Shown one piece after another: positions 9,236 to 18,658 of a stretch of 64,000 bases of DNA. This DNA is from Mangrovimonas sp. YM274 (GTDB lineage Bacteria; Bacteroidota; Bacteroidia; Flavobacteriales; Flavobacteriaceae). Where the stretch lies: the NCBI RefSeq assembly GCF_030908385.1, contig NZ_CP133091.1, positions 1,908,128 through 1,972,127 of the forward strand. Direction: 5' to 3'. The notes beneath the pieces were generated by a model. The model had not been told where the DNA came from. It made no database searches and worked only from the letters and a program-made list of their open reading frames with translations. Numbering within the stretch: position 1 is the first letter of the stretch; the number at the start of each line of letters is the position of its first letter. The translations under genes were made by a program, and so were the position numbers.

Positions 9236-10474
9236 ATGAAACCACTCTTTACTTTAAGCATTTTCTTATGCCTTTTTATTGCTCCAAATTGTTTTGCTCA
9301 AGATCCTTATCTCACTATTACATCCAAAGATTCCATTAATAATATTCCTAAGTTTAAGAGTAGTTTGGGGGTAAATATGAAGCTGAATGGTTATTTGGAT
9401 TTGTTTGGAGGGCTTCAGGGCAATGACACCTTTAACATTGGCTACATTGACGTATTTGGAGACGATGACGAAACAAGTCTTAATGTTGATATGTACCAAA
9501 CACAGATTAGGTGGTCAACGTTTATTGTGATGCCAAATGGACAACAGATTAAGGCTATAGTAGAATCCGATTTTTGGGGAGGCAATGGACATGTACGCTT
9601 AAGAAAAGCTTATGTGGAAAGTAAGCATTGGCAGATTGGGCAAAATTGGAACAATTTTGGGGACGAGGATCTTTGGCCCAATATTATGGAGTTGGAAGGC
9701 CCCCCTTCTGGAATCTGGGTTCGGAATCCTCATGTAAAGTATATGAATACTTTTAATGATGAAAAGTGGAAGTATGAAATAAGCCTGGAAGCACCTCAAG
9801 ATGATTATTTTACCCTTCAAGAGATTCAACCTTTTTTGGATGATACGCATCAATCCACACCAGATGTCACCTTTGCAATGACCTATCAGAAACCTTGGGG
9901 ACATTTACGTTTGTCTTCTATTCTAAGAAACATCAAGTATAAACTTAACGACAAGGTGGATAACTTTTTTGGATATGGCGCGACGTTTAGTGGTAAGCAT
10001 ACGGTTGACCGTAATTGTTTCCAATTTCAGTTGGTAGGGGGGAAAGGCATCTCCTATTATCTTACAACCATCTCCGGATTTGGCTATGACGGATATCCCG
10101 CCGTTGGAAATGATTTCAAAGGAACTTTGGCTTTTGGAGGTTGGGTAACCTATGAATATTTTTTCAACGAAAAGCTACACGGCAATGCGGTTTTTGGATA
10201 CACGCGTTATAGTACGGATGATTCGGAACGCTATGTAATTATTGATGAAACGGAAGCCGAATTGGATTATATAGCTGGTGATTTTCGTCATAGACATTAT
10301 TATGGTATCCTTAACTTGATGTACGATGCTTACGATAGAATGACCTTGGGGTTAGAGGTAGACTACGGAGTTAAATCGGTTAAATTTGATGGTAATATTG
10401 ACGGGTTTTATTTTGATGAAACCTTTAAACGAGATGCTATGCGTATCAGTTTTGGCTTTATGTTTTCTCTTTAG
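9236..10474 (+). CDS. DcaP-type outer-membrane porin
   Basis: A 412-residue protein with a cleavable signal peptide (about 1-21, ending CFAQ). The mature part is rich in alternating beta strands: KLNGYLDLFGGLQG near residue 49, the block QIRWSTFIVMPNGQ near 90, and an aromatic C-terminal strand ending FGFMFSL as in barrel proteins. The pattern fits the DcaP trimeric porin family, whose characterised members pass anionic solutes such as dicarboxylates. It lies 107 bases upstream of two sodium-driven symporter genes, so it probably provides the outer-membrane route for their substrates; this is an inference from context. Confidence 0.8.
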   Translation: MKPLFTLSIFLCLFIAPNCFAQDPYLTITSKDSINNIPKFKSSLGVNMKLNGYLDLFGGLQGNDTFNIGYIDVFGDDDETSLNVDMYQTQIRWSTFIVMPNGQQIKAIVESDFWGGNGHVRLRKAYVESKHWQIGQNWNNFGDEDLWPNIMELEGPPSGIWVRNPHVKYMNTFNDEKWKYEISLEAPQDDYFTLQEIQPFLDDTHQSTPDVTFAMTYQKPWGHLRLSSILRNIKYKLNDKVDNFFGYGATFSGKHTVDRNCFQFQLVGGKGISYYLTTISGFGYDGYPAVGNDFKGTLAFGGWVTYEYFFNEKLHGNAVFGYTRYSTDDSERYVIIDETEAELDYIAGDFRHRHYYGILNLMYDAYDRMTLGLEVDYGVKSVKFDGNIDGFYFDETFKRDAMRISFGFMFSL

Positions 10475-10543
10475 AAAATTAAGGGTATAAATGGGAAATT
10501 CTTAAAAAATCATGTTTCAAAAAATATAAAACTCAAAATATTC

Positions 10544-10581
10544 ATTGGCTTTTCTTACATTTATCACTCACGAAAGCCAAT
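10544..10581 (+). repeat. Inverted repeat abutting the AGCS symporter start codon
   Basis: ATTGGCTTT (10544-10552) and AAAGCCAAT (10573-10581) are perfect 9-base inverted copies, and the second ends directly before the ATG at 10582. It could be an RNA hairpin that controls translation or a regulator site. It has no T-run, so it is not a terminator. Confidence 0.6.
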
Positions 10582-11958
10582 ATGAACCAACTTAACCAAC
10601 TCGTCTCCGACTTTTCTTCGCTTGCTTGGGGATTGCCATTATTGATATTGTTAATAGGGGGAGGCTTGTATTTATTGGTGCTATCCAGATTTATGTCCTT
10701 TAGGCTTTTTGGTCACGCCGTTCAGGTTTTAAGGGGAAAATATGACAATCCTAACGATCCTGGAGAAATCAGTCATTTTCAAGCCTTGACCACCGCATTA
10801 TCTTCAACTATTGGTATGGGAAACATTGCTGGAGTGGCTGTGGCCATTTCTCTAGGAGGGCCCGGAGCTGTATTTTGGATGTGGATAAGTGCTGTAGTTG
10901 GCATGTCTACCAAGTTTTTCACGTCCACTTTAGCGATTATGTATAGGGGAAAAGATAGTGCTGGTGAGCTACAAGGAGGCCCTATGTACTTTATTATCGA
11001 AGGGTTGGGAAAATCTTGGAAACCAATGGCCATTTTTTTTAGCATGGCTGGGTTGGTTGGAGCATTGCCAGTATTTAATGCTAACCAATTGGCGCAAGCC
11101 ATCAATGATATTTTGTTGATTCCAAATGGGATTGCTGTAGATTGGAAATCCAAAATTGTCTTGGGAATTGTTTTGGCATCCATCACGGCTTTGGTGGTAT
11201 TGGGTGGTTTGAAACGTATCAGTCAAACGGCCTCCAAATTAGTGCCGAGTATGGTGGTGTTATATTTTGGCTTGGTCATGGTCATTCTTGCGGTTAATTT
11301 CAAGGAAGTGCCTAAATATTTATTGATGATTTTTACAGATGCCTTCGCAGCCAATAATTTTAAGGGTGATGCTTTTCTGGGAGGCATGGTGGGTGGATTG
11401 ATTCTTTTAGGAATTCGTCGGGGCGCTTTTTCCAACGAAGCGGGAATAGGGACAGCCCCCATGGCACATGGTGCCGCCAAAACAGCGGAACCTGTGCGAG
11501 AAGGTCTTGTGGCTATGTTAGGTCCTGCCATTGATACCTTGGTGGTTTGTACTTTAACAGCTTTATCCATTTTGGTCACAGGAGTGTGGCAATCTTCAGA
11601 TGAAGATGGGGTATCCTTAACTGCCATGGCATTTTCAGAGGCAATTCCGCATATAGGAACTTATCTCCTTTTATTATGTATTGCCGTATTCAGCTTCTCA
11701 TCCTTGTTTACCTATTCCTATTACGGAGGAAAGTGCATGTCCTTTTTGTTTGGAGCCGATAAAAAACACTATTACAATTATGTCTATATAGGAAGTGTCA
11801 TCCTTGGTGCTGCCACTAAGTTGAGTCTAGTAATCAATTTAATAGATGGTGTGTTTGCCTTGATGGCATTTCCCACGATGATTGCCACGTTGATCATGGC
11901 ACCTAGGGTCGTGAAAGAATTGCAAAAATATCTTCAAAAATTAAAATCAAATGAATAA
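10582..11958 (+). CDS. Sodium:alanine/glycine symporter (AGCS family)
   Basis: A 458-residue inner-membrane transporter with about ten hydrophobic segments. The family block ALTTALSSTIGMGNIAGVA near residue 70 and the signature GAFSNEAGIGTAPMAHG near 285 are clear. AGCS proteins import alanine, glycine or related amino acids with sodium. Its stop overlaps the next gene by 8 bases, which points to coupling with the DUF4212 and SSS genes. A 9-bp inverted repeat lies directly before its start codon. Confidence 0.93.
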   Translation: MNQLNQLVSDFSSLAWGLPLLILLIGGGLYLLVLSRFMSFRLFGHAVQVLRGKYDNPNDPGEISHFQALTTALSSTIGMGNIAGVAVAISLGGPGAVFWMWISAVVGMSTKFFTSTLAIMYRGKDSAGELQGGPMYFIIEGLGKSWKPMAIFFSMAGLVGALPVFNANQLAQAINDILLIPNGIAVDWKSKIVLGIVLASITALVVLGGLKRISQTASKLVPSMVVLYFGLVMVILAVNFKEVPKYLLMIFTDAFAANNFKGDAFLGGMVGGLILLGIRRGAFSNEAGIGTAPMAHGAAKTAEPVREGLVAMLGPAIDTLVVCTLTALSILVTGVWQSSDEDGVSLTAMAFSEAIPHIGTYLLLLCIAVFSFSSLFTYSYYGGKCMSFLFGADKKHYYNYVYIGSVILGAATKLSLVINLIDGVFALMAFPTMIATLIMAPRVVKELQKYLQKLKSNE

Positions 11959-12208
11959 TAAAGAACGTTCTAAAGCCTATTGGAAAGAAAACATTAGGTA
12001 TGTACTCATTTTGTTGGCCATATGGTTCGCGGTGTCCTATGGTGCCGGAATTTTATTAAAAGAGGAATTGGATGCCATAAAAATTGGTGGATTTAAAGTA
12101 GGGTTTTGGTTTGCCCAGCAAGGCTCTATGTATGTGTTTGTGGTTTTGATATTCGTGTATGTGAGATTGATGAACAAATTGGATAAAAAATATGGCTATG
12201 ATGAATAA
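11951..12208 (+). CDS. DUF4212 putative symporter small subunit
   Basis: An 85-residue protein with two transmembrane segments (about 16-35 and 50-70) separated by a short loop KEELDAIKIGGFKVGFWFAQQGS. It has the length and layout of the DUF4212 small subunit that almost always precedes a sodium:solute symporter of the VC_2705 group. It overlaps the gene before it by 8 bases and the one after by 17, so the three are surely co-translated. Partnership with the following symporter is known of the family; a biochemical role is not. Confidence 0.92.
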   Translation: MNNKERSKAYWKENIRYVLILLAIWFAVSYGAGILLKEELDAIKIGGFKVGFWFAQQGSMYVFVVLIFVYVRLMNKLDKKYGYDE

Positions 12209-13922
12209 TATCTTTTTGACTGTAGATGTGCAAATGTGGACCTATATCTTGGTAGGAGTAACTTTTTCATTGTATATAGGCATTGCTGTTTGGTCCAGGG
12301 CAGGATCTACCAACGAATTTTATGTTGCGGGTGGAGGTGTCTCTCCTTTGGCCAATGGAATGGCCACCGCTGCCGATTGGATGAGCGCGGCGTCCTTTAT
12401 TTCCATGGCGGGAATCATCTCTTTCAGTGGTTATGACGGTTCCGTTTATCTTATGGGGTGGACTGGAGGTTACGTGTTATTAGCCCTGTTATTGGCGCCT
12501 TATCTTAGAAAGTTTGGAAAGTTTACTGTCCCCGATTTTATTGGCGATCGCTATTATTCCAAAACCGCTCGAATTGTAGCCGTGTTTTGTGCTTTGTTGG
12601 TGTCCTTTACCTATGTGGCAGGACAAATGCGTGGCGTTGGCGTGGTATTTTCGAGATTTTTGGAGGTGGATATAGATACTGGTGTGATTATCGGGATGCT
12701 TATTGTCTTGTTTTACGCTGTATTGGGAGGGATGAAAGGGATTACCTATACACAGGTGGCGCAATATTGCGTGTTGATTTTCGCTTTTATGGTGCCTGCC
12801 ATTTTTATTTCCATTCAAATGACGGGAAACCCGATTCCCCAATTAGGATTTGGAAGTCAGTTAGCGGATGGTTCTGAAACCTATTTATTGGATAAATTGG
12901 ATGGCCTCAGTGCTGAATTGGGCTTTTCGGAATATACCAACGGCTCAAAATCGTTGACGGATGTATTTGCTATTACTTTGGCTTTGATGGTTGGAACGGC
13001 TGGATTACCACACGTTATTGTTAGGTTTTTTACGGTGAAACGGGTGAAGGATGCCCGTAAATCGGCAGGATTGGCATTGTTGCTAATTGCTATTTTGTAC
13101 ACCACGGCTCCAGCTGTGGCGGTATTTGCTAGAACCAATATGATTGAAACGGTTTCTAATAAATCTTATGCCTCTGTTCCGGATTGGTTCAAAAAATGGG
13201 AAACCACGGGATTGATTTCCTTCACCGATAAAAACAATGATGGAATCATCAATTATGTGGCAGATGAAACTCAAAATGAACTCAAGGTTGATAATGATAT
13301 TATGGTTTTGGCAAATCCAGAAATCGCCAAATTGCCCAATTGGGTGATTGCCCTTGTAGCGGCTGGTGGCTTGGCGGCGGCTTTGTCTACAGCTGCGGGT
13401 TTGCTGTTGGTGATTTCGGCATCGGTATCTCATGACTTGATCAAAAAAATCATCAAACCAAACATTTCCGAAAACGGAGAGCTCATCGCGGCAAGACTAT
13501 CGGCTGTTGGGGCGGTTTGTGTGGCTGGGTATTTCGGTATCAATCCTCCAGATTTTGTTGCGGCCGTTGTGGCCTTGGCCTTTGGGTTGGCCGCCGCTTC
13601 CTTTTTTCCGGCCATAATCTTGGGGATTTTCTATAAAAGGATGAACAAAGAAGGAGCTATTGCAGGGATGATTGTGGGGATTTCGTTAATGCTATTCTAC
13701 ATGATCAAATACAAATTGGGTTGGTTGGATGAGGAGCTTCCCGATAAAAGTGAATGGTGGTTTGGTATTTCTCCGGAAGGCTTTGGGAGTATTGCGATGC
13801 TCTGCAATTTTATCGTGTCTATTGTCATCATGAAGTTTACAAAGGCCCCGCCAGAGGATGTTCAGGAAATTGTGGAATTGATCAGGATCCCAAGTGGTGC
13901 CAAAGAAGCGCAGGGACATTGA
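12192..13922 (+). CDS. Sodium:solute symporter (SSS family, VC_2705 / ActP-like)
   Basis: A 576-residue transporter with about 13 transmembrane segments. Family features are FYVAGGGVSPLANGMATAAD near residue 36, the segment FTVPDFIGDRYYS, and a central hydrophilic loop (about 330-375). The VC_2705 group is related to the acetate permease ActP. The start could be ATG at 12192, 12198 or 12201; 12192 is taken as the longest. With acs and an aldehyde dehydrogenase 3-7 kb downstream, acetate or a short carboxylate is a plausible substrate, but nothing in the sequence proves it. Confidence 0.9.
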   Translation: MAMMNNIFLTVDVQMWTYILVGVTFSLYIGIAVWSRAGSTNEFYVAGGGVSPLANGMATAADWMSAASFISMAGIISFSGYDGSVYLMGWTGGYVLLALLLAPYLRKFGKFTVPDFIGDRYYSKTARIVAVFCALLVSFTYVAGQMRGVGVVFSRFLEVDIDTGVIIGMLIVLFYAVLGGMKGITYTQVAQYCVLIFAFMVPAIFISIQMTGNPIPQLGFGSQLADGSETYLLDKLDGLSAELGFSEYTNGSKSLTDVFAITLALMVGTAGLPHVIVRFFTVKRVKDARKSAGLALLLIAILYTTAPAVAVFARTNMIETVSNKSYASVPDWFKKWETTGLISFTDKNNDGIINYVADETQNELKVDNDIMVLANPEIAKLPNWVIALVAAGGLAAALSTAAGLLLVISASVSHDLIKKIIKPNISENGELIAARLSAVGAVCVAGYFGINPPDFVAAVVALAFGLAAASFFPAIILGIFYKRMNKEGAIAGMIVGISLMLFYMIKYKLGWLDEELPDKSEWWFGISPEGFGSIAMLCNFIVSIVIMKFTKAPPEDVQEIVELIRIPSGAKEAQGH

Positions 13923-13939
13923 TTTTCTATACTTATTAA

Positions 13940-13969
13940 TTGCTTTTTTGAACTTAATTTTTAGATTTG
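13940..13969 (+). promoter_or_regulatory. Promoter of the RDD gene
   Basis: TTG (13940-13942), 19 bases, then TAGATTTG (13962-13969), a full match to the Bacteroidota housekeeping pattern. It places the transcript start about 20 bases before the ATG at 13995. Confidence 0.65.
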
Positions 13970-13994
13970 TATACTTTGTCTTACATAATGAAAA

Positions 13995-14390
13995 ATGAAT
14001 TATAAATACTATTTAAGAAGATTTGCAGCAGTAATTATAGACATAATTTCAATCAGTTTAATTATGTGGATTTATGGGAAATTAAAGAGTGGCACTTTGG
14101 ACCTGAAAGATGAAAATATTCCGTCCTATATTTTTATACCATTTTTCTACCTGTACTTTATTTTATCCGAATTAGTTTTTCGGACAACCATTGGAAAACG
14201 AATTTTTAAATTACGTGTAAATTCTAATGGAAAGTTTTTCTTTTTCAAAGTTATTCTACGCAATGTTTTAAATCTAATTGAATTGGTGATTCCTATTATT
14301 TATTTGATTCCGATTTTAATCACAGGATTGGCCGGGGCTAGAAAACCTAGGAAGATAGGTGATTTAATAGCTGGAACAACAATTGAATAA
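13995..14390 (+). CDS. RDD family membrane protein
   Basis: A 131-residue membrane protein. The RDD hallmarks are present: RRFAAVIIDI at 8-17 (Arg and Asp in the first segment), TIGKRIFKLRV near residue 65, and RKIGDLIAGTTIE at the C-terminus. Four hydrophobic segments are visible. RDD proteins are of mostly unknown function, some linked to ion antiport. It appears to be transcribed by its own promoter and is unrelated to the symporter operon before it. Confidence 0.88.
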   Translation: MNYKYYLRRFAAVIIDIISISLIMWIYGKLKSGTLDLKDENIPSYIFIPFFYLYFILSELVFRTTIGKRIFKLRVNSNGKFFFFKVILRNVLNLIELVIPIIYLIPILITGLAGARKPRKIGDLIAGTTIE

Positions 14391-14487
14391 CTAGAGATTA
14401 CGTTTTTCATTCTTATTAATGTTTGAATGAATCAAAATACAATAGAAGAAAAAAGGTTACTTCAAATAAACAGATAAAGTAGCAAGG

Positions 14488-14515
14488 CCCTTTATAAAGG
14501 GTTATATTTTATTCA
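14488..14515 (+). terminator. Weak terminator-like palindrome
   Basis: The 14-base perfect palindrome CCCTTTATAAAGGG (14488-14501) is followed by a T-rich tract interrupted by A. It could end the RDD transcript, about 100 bases after the stop. Confidence 0.3.
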
Positions 14516-14588
14516 ATTTTGACAAAATATTACTACCATGTCTGCGCATTAATAAATAACTTGCCGACTCAATAAAAACTACTGAAAA

Positions 14589-15953
14589 ATGAAATTTCCG
14601 AAGGATTTTGTATGGGGTTCGGCAACCTCTTCTTATCAAATTGAAGGAGCATGGAATACAGATGGTCGTGGGCCATCTATTTGGGACGCTTTTTGCCAAA
14701 TACCGGGTAAAGTGTTTGAAGGAGATACGGGCGATGTCGCTTGTGACCATTACCATAAAATGAAGGAAGATGTGGCCCTAATGAAGCAAATGGGGCTTAC
14801 TGCCTACCGATTTTCTATTTCGTGGTCGCGTATTTTTCCTCAGGGACGAGGCGAAATCAACGAAAAGGGTATTCAATTTTATTCAGAGTTAATTGACGAG
14901 CTTTTAGCAAATGACATAGAGCCTTGGGTGACTTTGTACCATTGGGATTTGCCTTTGGCACTTCAACTGGAAATGGACGGTTGGCTTAACAAGGACATCA
15001 CCGATGTGTTTGTTCACTATGCTCAATTGTGTTTTGAGCGTTTTGGAGATCGTGTAAAACATTGGATTACGTTCAATGAGGCTTGGGTAGTGGCTATTTT
15101 GGGTTACGGCCAAGGCGTGTTTGCACCGGGACGTATTTCGAATACAGAGCCTTATTTGGCTGGACACCATATTTTGATTGCCCATGCCAAAGCGGTACAA
15201 CTTTACAGAACTAAATTTCAAAAGGAACAAGAAGGAAAAATTGGCATTACCAATAATTGCGATTGGAGAGAGCCTTTAACCGATGCTGTTGAAGACCAAA
15301 AAGCCGCTCAACGTGCTTTGGAATTCTTCTTGGCTTGGTTTGCAGACCCAATTTATTTTGGAAAATATCCAAAATGTATGGAGGACCGTTTGGGAGACCG
15401 TTTGCCTAAGTTTACTGAGGAAGAACGCCAGATGCTTTTAGGATCTACAGACTTTTTTGGATTGAACCATTATACAACCATGTTGGCTTCGGAAGCTAAA
15501 CAAATCAATGCAGGTTCGGTTTATGGTAATGGCGGTTTGAGTGAGGATCAAGATGTGAATTTAGCATTGGATCCCAATTGGGAATTAACGGAAATGCAAT
15601 GGGCTGTGGTGCCTTGGGGCTGTAGAAAATTGCTGCATTGGATTTCCGATCGTTATGACCATCCAAATATTGTCATTACCGAAAATGGCTGTGCTTATGA
15701 TGACCAAATTGTAAATGGAGAAGTCAATGATGAAAAGCGTGTGGAATTCTTTAAAGGCTATTTGGAAGAATGTGCCATAGCCATTGAAGAAGGCGTGAAT
15801 CTAACAGGCTACTTTGCTTGGTCTTTTATGGATAACTTTGAATGGGCGTCAGGTTACAGCAAGCGTTTTGGAATGCATTATGTAGATTTTGACACTTTGG
15901 AGCGTACCCCAAAGGCTTCGGCAAAATGGTTTGCAGACTTTTTAAAGCAATAA
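14589..15953 (+). CDS. GH1 beta-glucosidase
   Basis: A 454-residue cytoplasmic glycoside hydrolase of family 1, full length. The N-terminal signature FPKDFVWGSATSSYQIEG (3-20), acid/base E164 in TFNEAW, nucleophile E365 in ITENG, and the aglycone-site segment SFMDNFEWASGYSKRFG are all intact. It has no signal peptide, so it acts on imported beta-glucosides, releasing glucose. Its stop codon (TAA at 15951-15953) is directly next to the stop of the convergent AraC gene, with no bases and no terminator between them. Confidence 0.96.
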   Translation: MKFPKDFVWGSATSSYQIEGAWNTDGRGPSIWDAFCQIPGKVFEGDTGDVACDHYHKMKEDVALMKQMGLTAYRFSISWSRIFPQGRGEINEKGIQFYSELIDELLANDIEPWVTLYHWDLPLALQLEMDGWLNKDITDVFVHYAQLCFERFGDRVKHWITFNEAWVVAILGYGQGVFAPGRISNTEPYLAGHHILIAHAKAVQLYRTKFQKEQEGKIGITNNCDWREPLTDAVEDQKAAQRALEFFLAWFADPIYFGKYPKCMEDRLGDRLPKFTEEERQMLLGSTDFFGLNHYTTMLASEAKQINAGSVYGNGGLSEDQDVNLALDPNWELTEMQWAVVPWGCRKLLHWISDRYDHPNIVITENGCAYDDQIVNGEVNDEKRVEFFKGYLEECAIAIEEGVNLTGYFAWSFMDNFEWASGYSKRFGMHYVDFDTLERTPKASAKWFADFLKQ

Positions 15954-16871
15954 TTACTTAGTGATAGAGGCCTTAAATTGTTGTGGTGTCATTAATTCCA
16001 GCTTTTTGAACTGTCGGTTAAAATAGCTGGTATTGTTGAAACCTGATTTAAATGCAATTTCAGACATTCTAAAATCCTTGACTTCCTTCATTAGCTTTTT
16101 GGAAAACTTGATTTTTTCAGAGTTAATATAATCTATAGGAGAAACACCAAGCGTGTTTTTAAATTTCTTATGAAAATGAGAAGTACTCATACAGGCTTTT
16201 TCAGCCAATAAATCTACGGTAATATCCTTATTGGTAAGATTGTCCTTAATATACTTAAGGACCATTCCAATACGGGTATCATTAAACATATGGTCAGGGT
16301 CATTTAACAAAAATGTTTTAGCCTTAGTTTGTAGTAATCTTACTATAAGTTCCTGAATCATTAAATCCAAAAGGACATCTTTAGAGGTGTTGGTATTGGT
16401 AAAAGTATACACCAAGCGCTCCACTAAATGATTTACATCGGTGTTGTTGATGAGATGGGAAGCCGATTCATTTAAAGCCCATGAATTGTTTTCGTTCTCA
16501 ATAGCCACTTTCTGATTAAACATTTCAACGACTTCATCTATTTTATCTTCATCAATTCCCAAAGCCAAACATTGTGTAGGACTATCTGCCGTAGCCAAGG
16601 GAAAATCAATGACCATTTCCTTGTTGGTAGGCATCACAACAGATTCTCCTGGAAAAAAATCAAAGGCTGGCAAGTCATCCAAATGCATCACTTTTTTACC
16701 CGTAAGCATACTGGCAATAATGGGGAAATCGAATTTCAAGGAAACCTGTTCGGCAAAGGCGTGGGTTTCATAAATATTCAATTCTGCATAATCTGCATTG
16801 TAGGTCGTTCTATTTTCTACAAGTGTGGTTAGTTTCCTATGTTTTTTATGTTGATTCAACAAGGAACTCAT
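15954..16871 (-). CDS. AraC-family transcriptional regulator
   Basis: A 305-residue protein: an N-terminal AraC_N-type effector domain (about 20-175) and a C-terminal AraC DNA-binding domain (about 210-303) with two helix-turn-helix units, seen as LLAEKACMSTSHFHKKFK and MSEIAFKSGFNNTSYFNRQF. It is divergent from the aldehyde dehydrogenase gene across 221 bases that hold a long inverted repeat, so it most likely controls that gene. This arrangement is familiar for the aldehyde dehydrogenase/DUF779 pair. The effector is unknown. Confidence 0.92.
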   Translation of the reverse strand: MSSLLNQHKKHRKLTTLVENRTTYNADYAELNIYETHAFAEQVSLKFDFPIIASMLTGKKVMHLDDLPAFDFFPGESVVMPTNKEMVIDFPLATADSPTQCLALGIDEDKIDEVVEMFNQKVAIENENNSWALNESASHLINNTDVNHLVERLVYTFTNTNTSKDVLLDLMIQELIVRLLQTKAKTFLLNDPDHMFNDTRIGMVLKYIKDNLTNKDITVDLLAEKACMSTSHFHKKFKNTLGVSPIDYINSEKIKFSKKLMKEVKDFRMSEIAFKSGFNNTSYFNRQFKKLELMTPQQFKASITK

Positions 16872-17001
16872 GGTTAAAATTTCAAATTGATTAAAAAAAT
16901 GTTTAAATGATAGCTTTGTTCAAAAATATGATAATTATGTTCAATAAATTAACAATATGGTAAAATATATTTATAAAAGTTACACAATAGTCAAATTTTA
17001 C

Positions 17002-17061
17002 AGCTTCAAATTAAGAACATGATAATTTTTAAAATGATTATAACATGTTGATTTTGAAGCT
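17002..17061. repeat. 60-base imperfect inverted repeat upstream of aldehyde dehydrogenase
   Basis: AGCTTCAAA (17002-17010) mirrors TTTGAAGCT (17053-17061), and inside it AACATG (17016-17021) mirrors CATGTT (17044-17049), extended by ATAAT/ATTAT. The centre is AT-rich. It ends 31 bases before the ATG and is followed by TTTT. It could be an AraC operator or an attenuator hairpin. Confidence 0.6.
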
Positions 17062-17092
17062 TTTTAAAAAGTTAAACCTAAAAAGTTGAAAA

Positions 17093-18592
17093 ATGAGTTA
17101 TTCTAAACCGAAATTTAAAGAAACCTACCACAATTTTATTAATGGTAAGTTTGTCCCGCCAGTGGGGGATGATTATTTTGAAAACACGTCACCTGTAGAT
17201 AATAGTCTTATTGCAAAGTATCCCAGATCACAGAAGGAGGATATAGAAATGGCGTTGGATGCGGCCAATGCAGCCAAGGAAGCTTGGGGGAATACCTCGG
17301 CCACAGAGCGTTCATTATTATTAAACAAAGTAGCGGATATAATTGAAGCTAATTTGGAAGAGTTTGCCTTGGTGGAAACCTGCGATAATGGGAAGCCTAT
17401 CCGGGAAACCCTAAATGCCGATGTGCCATTGTCGGTAGATCATTGGCGCTATTTTGCGGCTTGTATCCGTTCAGAAGAAGGGACGGCTTCCGAATTGGAC
17501 GCCAATACACTTTCCATGAATATTAAAGAACCACTTGGTGTGGTGGGGCAAATTATTCCTTGGAATTTCCCTCTGTTAATGTTGTCATGGAAATTACCAC
17601 CAGCTTTGGCTACAGGGAACTGCGTGGTGTTGAAACCAGCGGAGCAAACGCCTTCCTCAGCCACTTTGTTGATGGAAAAAATTGCGGATGTGTTTCCTCC
17701 TGGTGTTGTTAATGTAGTGCATGGTTTTGGACCGGAAGCAGGAAAGCCTTTGGCATCGAGTTCTAAAGTGGATAAAGTTGCTTTTACAGGAGAAACAACC
17801 ACAGGACAATTAATTATGCAATACGCCTCTAAAAACCTCAATCCTGTGACTATGGAATTGGGAGGGAAATCACCTAACATTTTCTTTAATAGTGTGATGG
17901 ATGCAGATGATGCTTATTTGGATAAGGCTATTGAAGGCGCGGTATTGTTCGCCTTTAATCAAGGGGAGGTTTGTACGTGTCCTTCCAGATTGTTGGTTCA
18001 AGAGGATATCTATGATAAGTTTATGGAGCGTGTTATTGCCAGAACAAATGCCATTGTTCAAGGAAATCCTTATGATACCAATACGATGGTAGGCGCTCAG
18101 GCTTCTAATGATCAATATGAAAAAATACAATCTTATTTAAAAATTGGTAAGGACGAAGGTGCCAAAGTGCTTGCAGGAGGAGAGGTCAATAAGTTGGATG
18201 GTGATTTTGCCAATGGATTTTACATTAAGCCCACCATTTTGGAAGGGCACAACAAAATGCGCGTATTTCAAGAGGAAATCTTTGGACCAGTGGTATGTGT
18301 GACCAAATTCAAGGATGAAGCTGAAGCTATAGAAATTGCAAACGATACACTTTATGGATTGGGAGCAGGAGTTTGGACACGTGATGCCCATCAATTGTAT
18401 CAAATTCCAAGAGCGATAAAAGCTGGTAGGGTTTGGGTTAACTGTTACCATGCCTATCCTGCGCATGCACCGTTTGGGGGGTATAAAAAATCCGGATTTG
18501 GAAGAGAAAACCATGTCATGATGCTTAACTATTACCGCCAAACCAAGAATATGCTCATTTCTTATGACAAGAATAAACTAGGCTTTTTTTAG
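17093..18592 (+). CDS. NAD-dependent aldehyde dehydrogenase (ExaC/AldB type)
   Basis: A 499-residue aldehyde dehydrogenase. N158 in PWNFP, general base E255 in MELGGKS and nucleophile C294 in QGEVCTC are in place, as is the C-terminal YRQTKNML block. The sequence and the partner gene DUF779 point to the acetaldehyde/ethanol-oxidation group that makes acetate. Acetyl-CoA synthetase lies 575 bases downstream, which would complete the route to acetyl-CoA. The divergent AraC regulator and the inverted repeat upstream suggest inducible expression. Confidence 0.94.
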   Translation: MSYSKPKFKETYHNFINGKFVPPVGDDYFENTSPVDNSLIAKYPRSQKEDIEMALDAANAAKEAWGNTSATERSLLLNKVADIIEANLEEFALVETCDNGKPIRETLNADVPLSVDHWRYFAACIRSEEGTASELDANTLSMNIKEPLGVVGQIIPWNFPLLMLSWKLPPALATGNCVVLKPAEQTPSSATLLMEKIADVFPPGVVNVVHGFGPEAGKPLASSSKVDKVAFTGETTTGQLIMQYASKNLNPVTMELGGKSPNIFFNSVMDADDAYLDKAIEGAVLFAFNQGEVCTCPSRLLVQEDIYDKFMERVIARTNAIVQGNPYDTNTMVGAQASNDQYEKIQSYLKIGKDEGAKVLAGGEVNKLDGDFANGFYIKPTILEGHNKMRVFQEEIFGPVVCVTKFKDEAEAIEIANDTLYGLGAGVWTRDAHQLYQIPRAIKAGRVWVNCYHAYPAHAPFGGYKKSGFGRENHVMMLNYYRQTKNMLISYDKNKLGFF

Positions 18593-18614
18593 AAGTAATT
18601 GATAGCAATTGAAG

Positions 18615-18648
18615 AAGGCTGATGTCCCCAAAGTCAGCCTTTTTTTTA
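18615..18648 (+). terminator. Terminator between aldehyde dehydrogenase and DUF779 genes
   Basis: AAGGCTGA (18615-18622) pairs with TCAGCCTT (18634-18641), followed by T8. It ends only 11 bases before the next start codon. Confidence 0.8.
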
Positions 18649-18658
18649 TCTTATAACT

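Noticed and set aside
10779-11627. Two antisense open frames (135 and 134 codons) over the AGCS gene
   Set aside because: They lie inside an unambiguous transporter gene; the products are low-complexity and lack homology.
17449-18541. Antisense open frames of 143 and 134 codons over aldehyde dehydrogenase
   Set aside because: The sense frame has all catalytic residues, so these are shadows.
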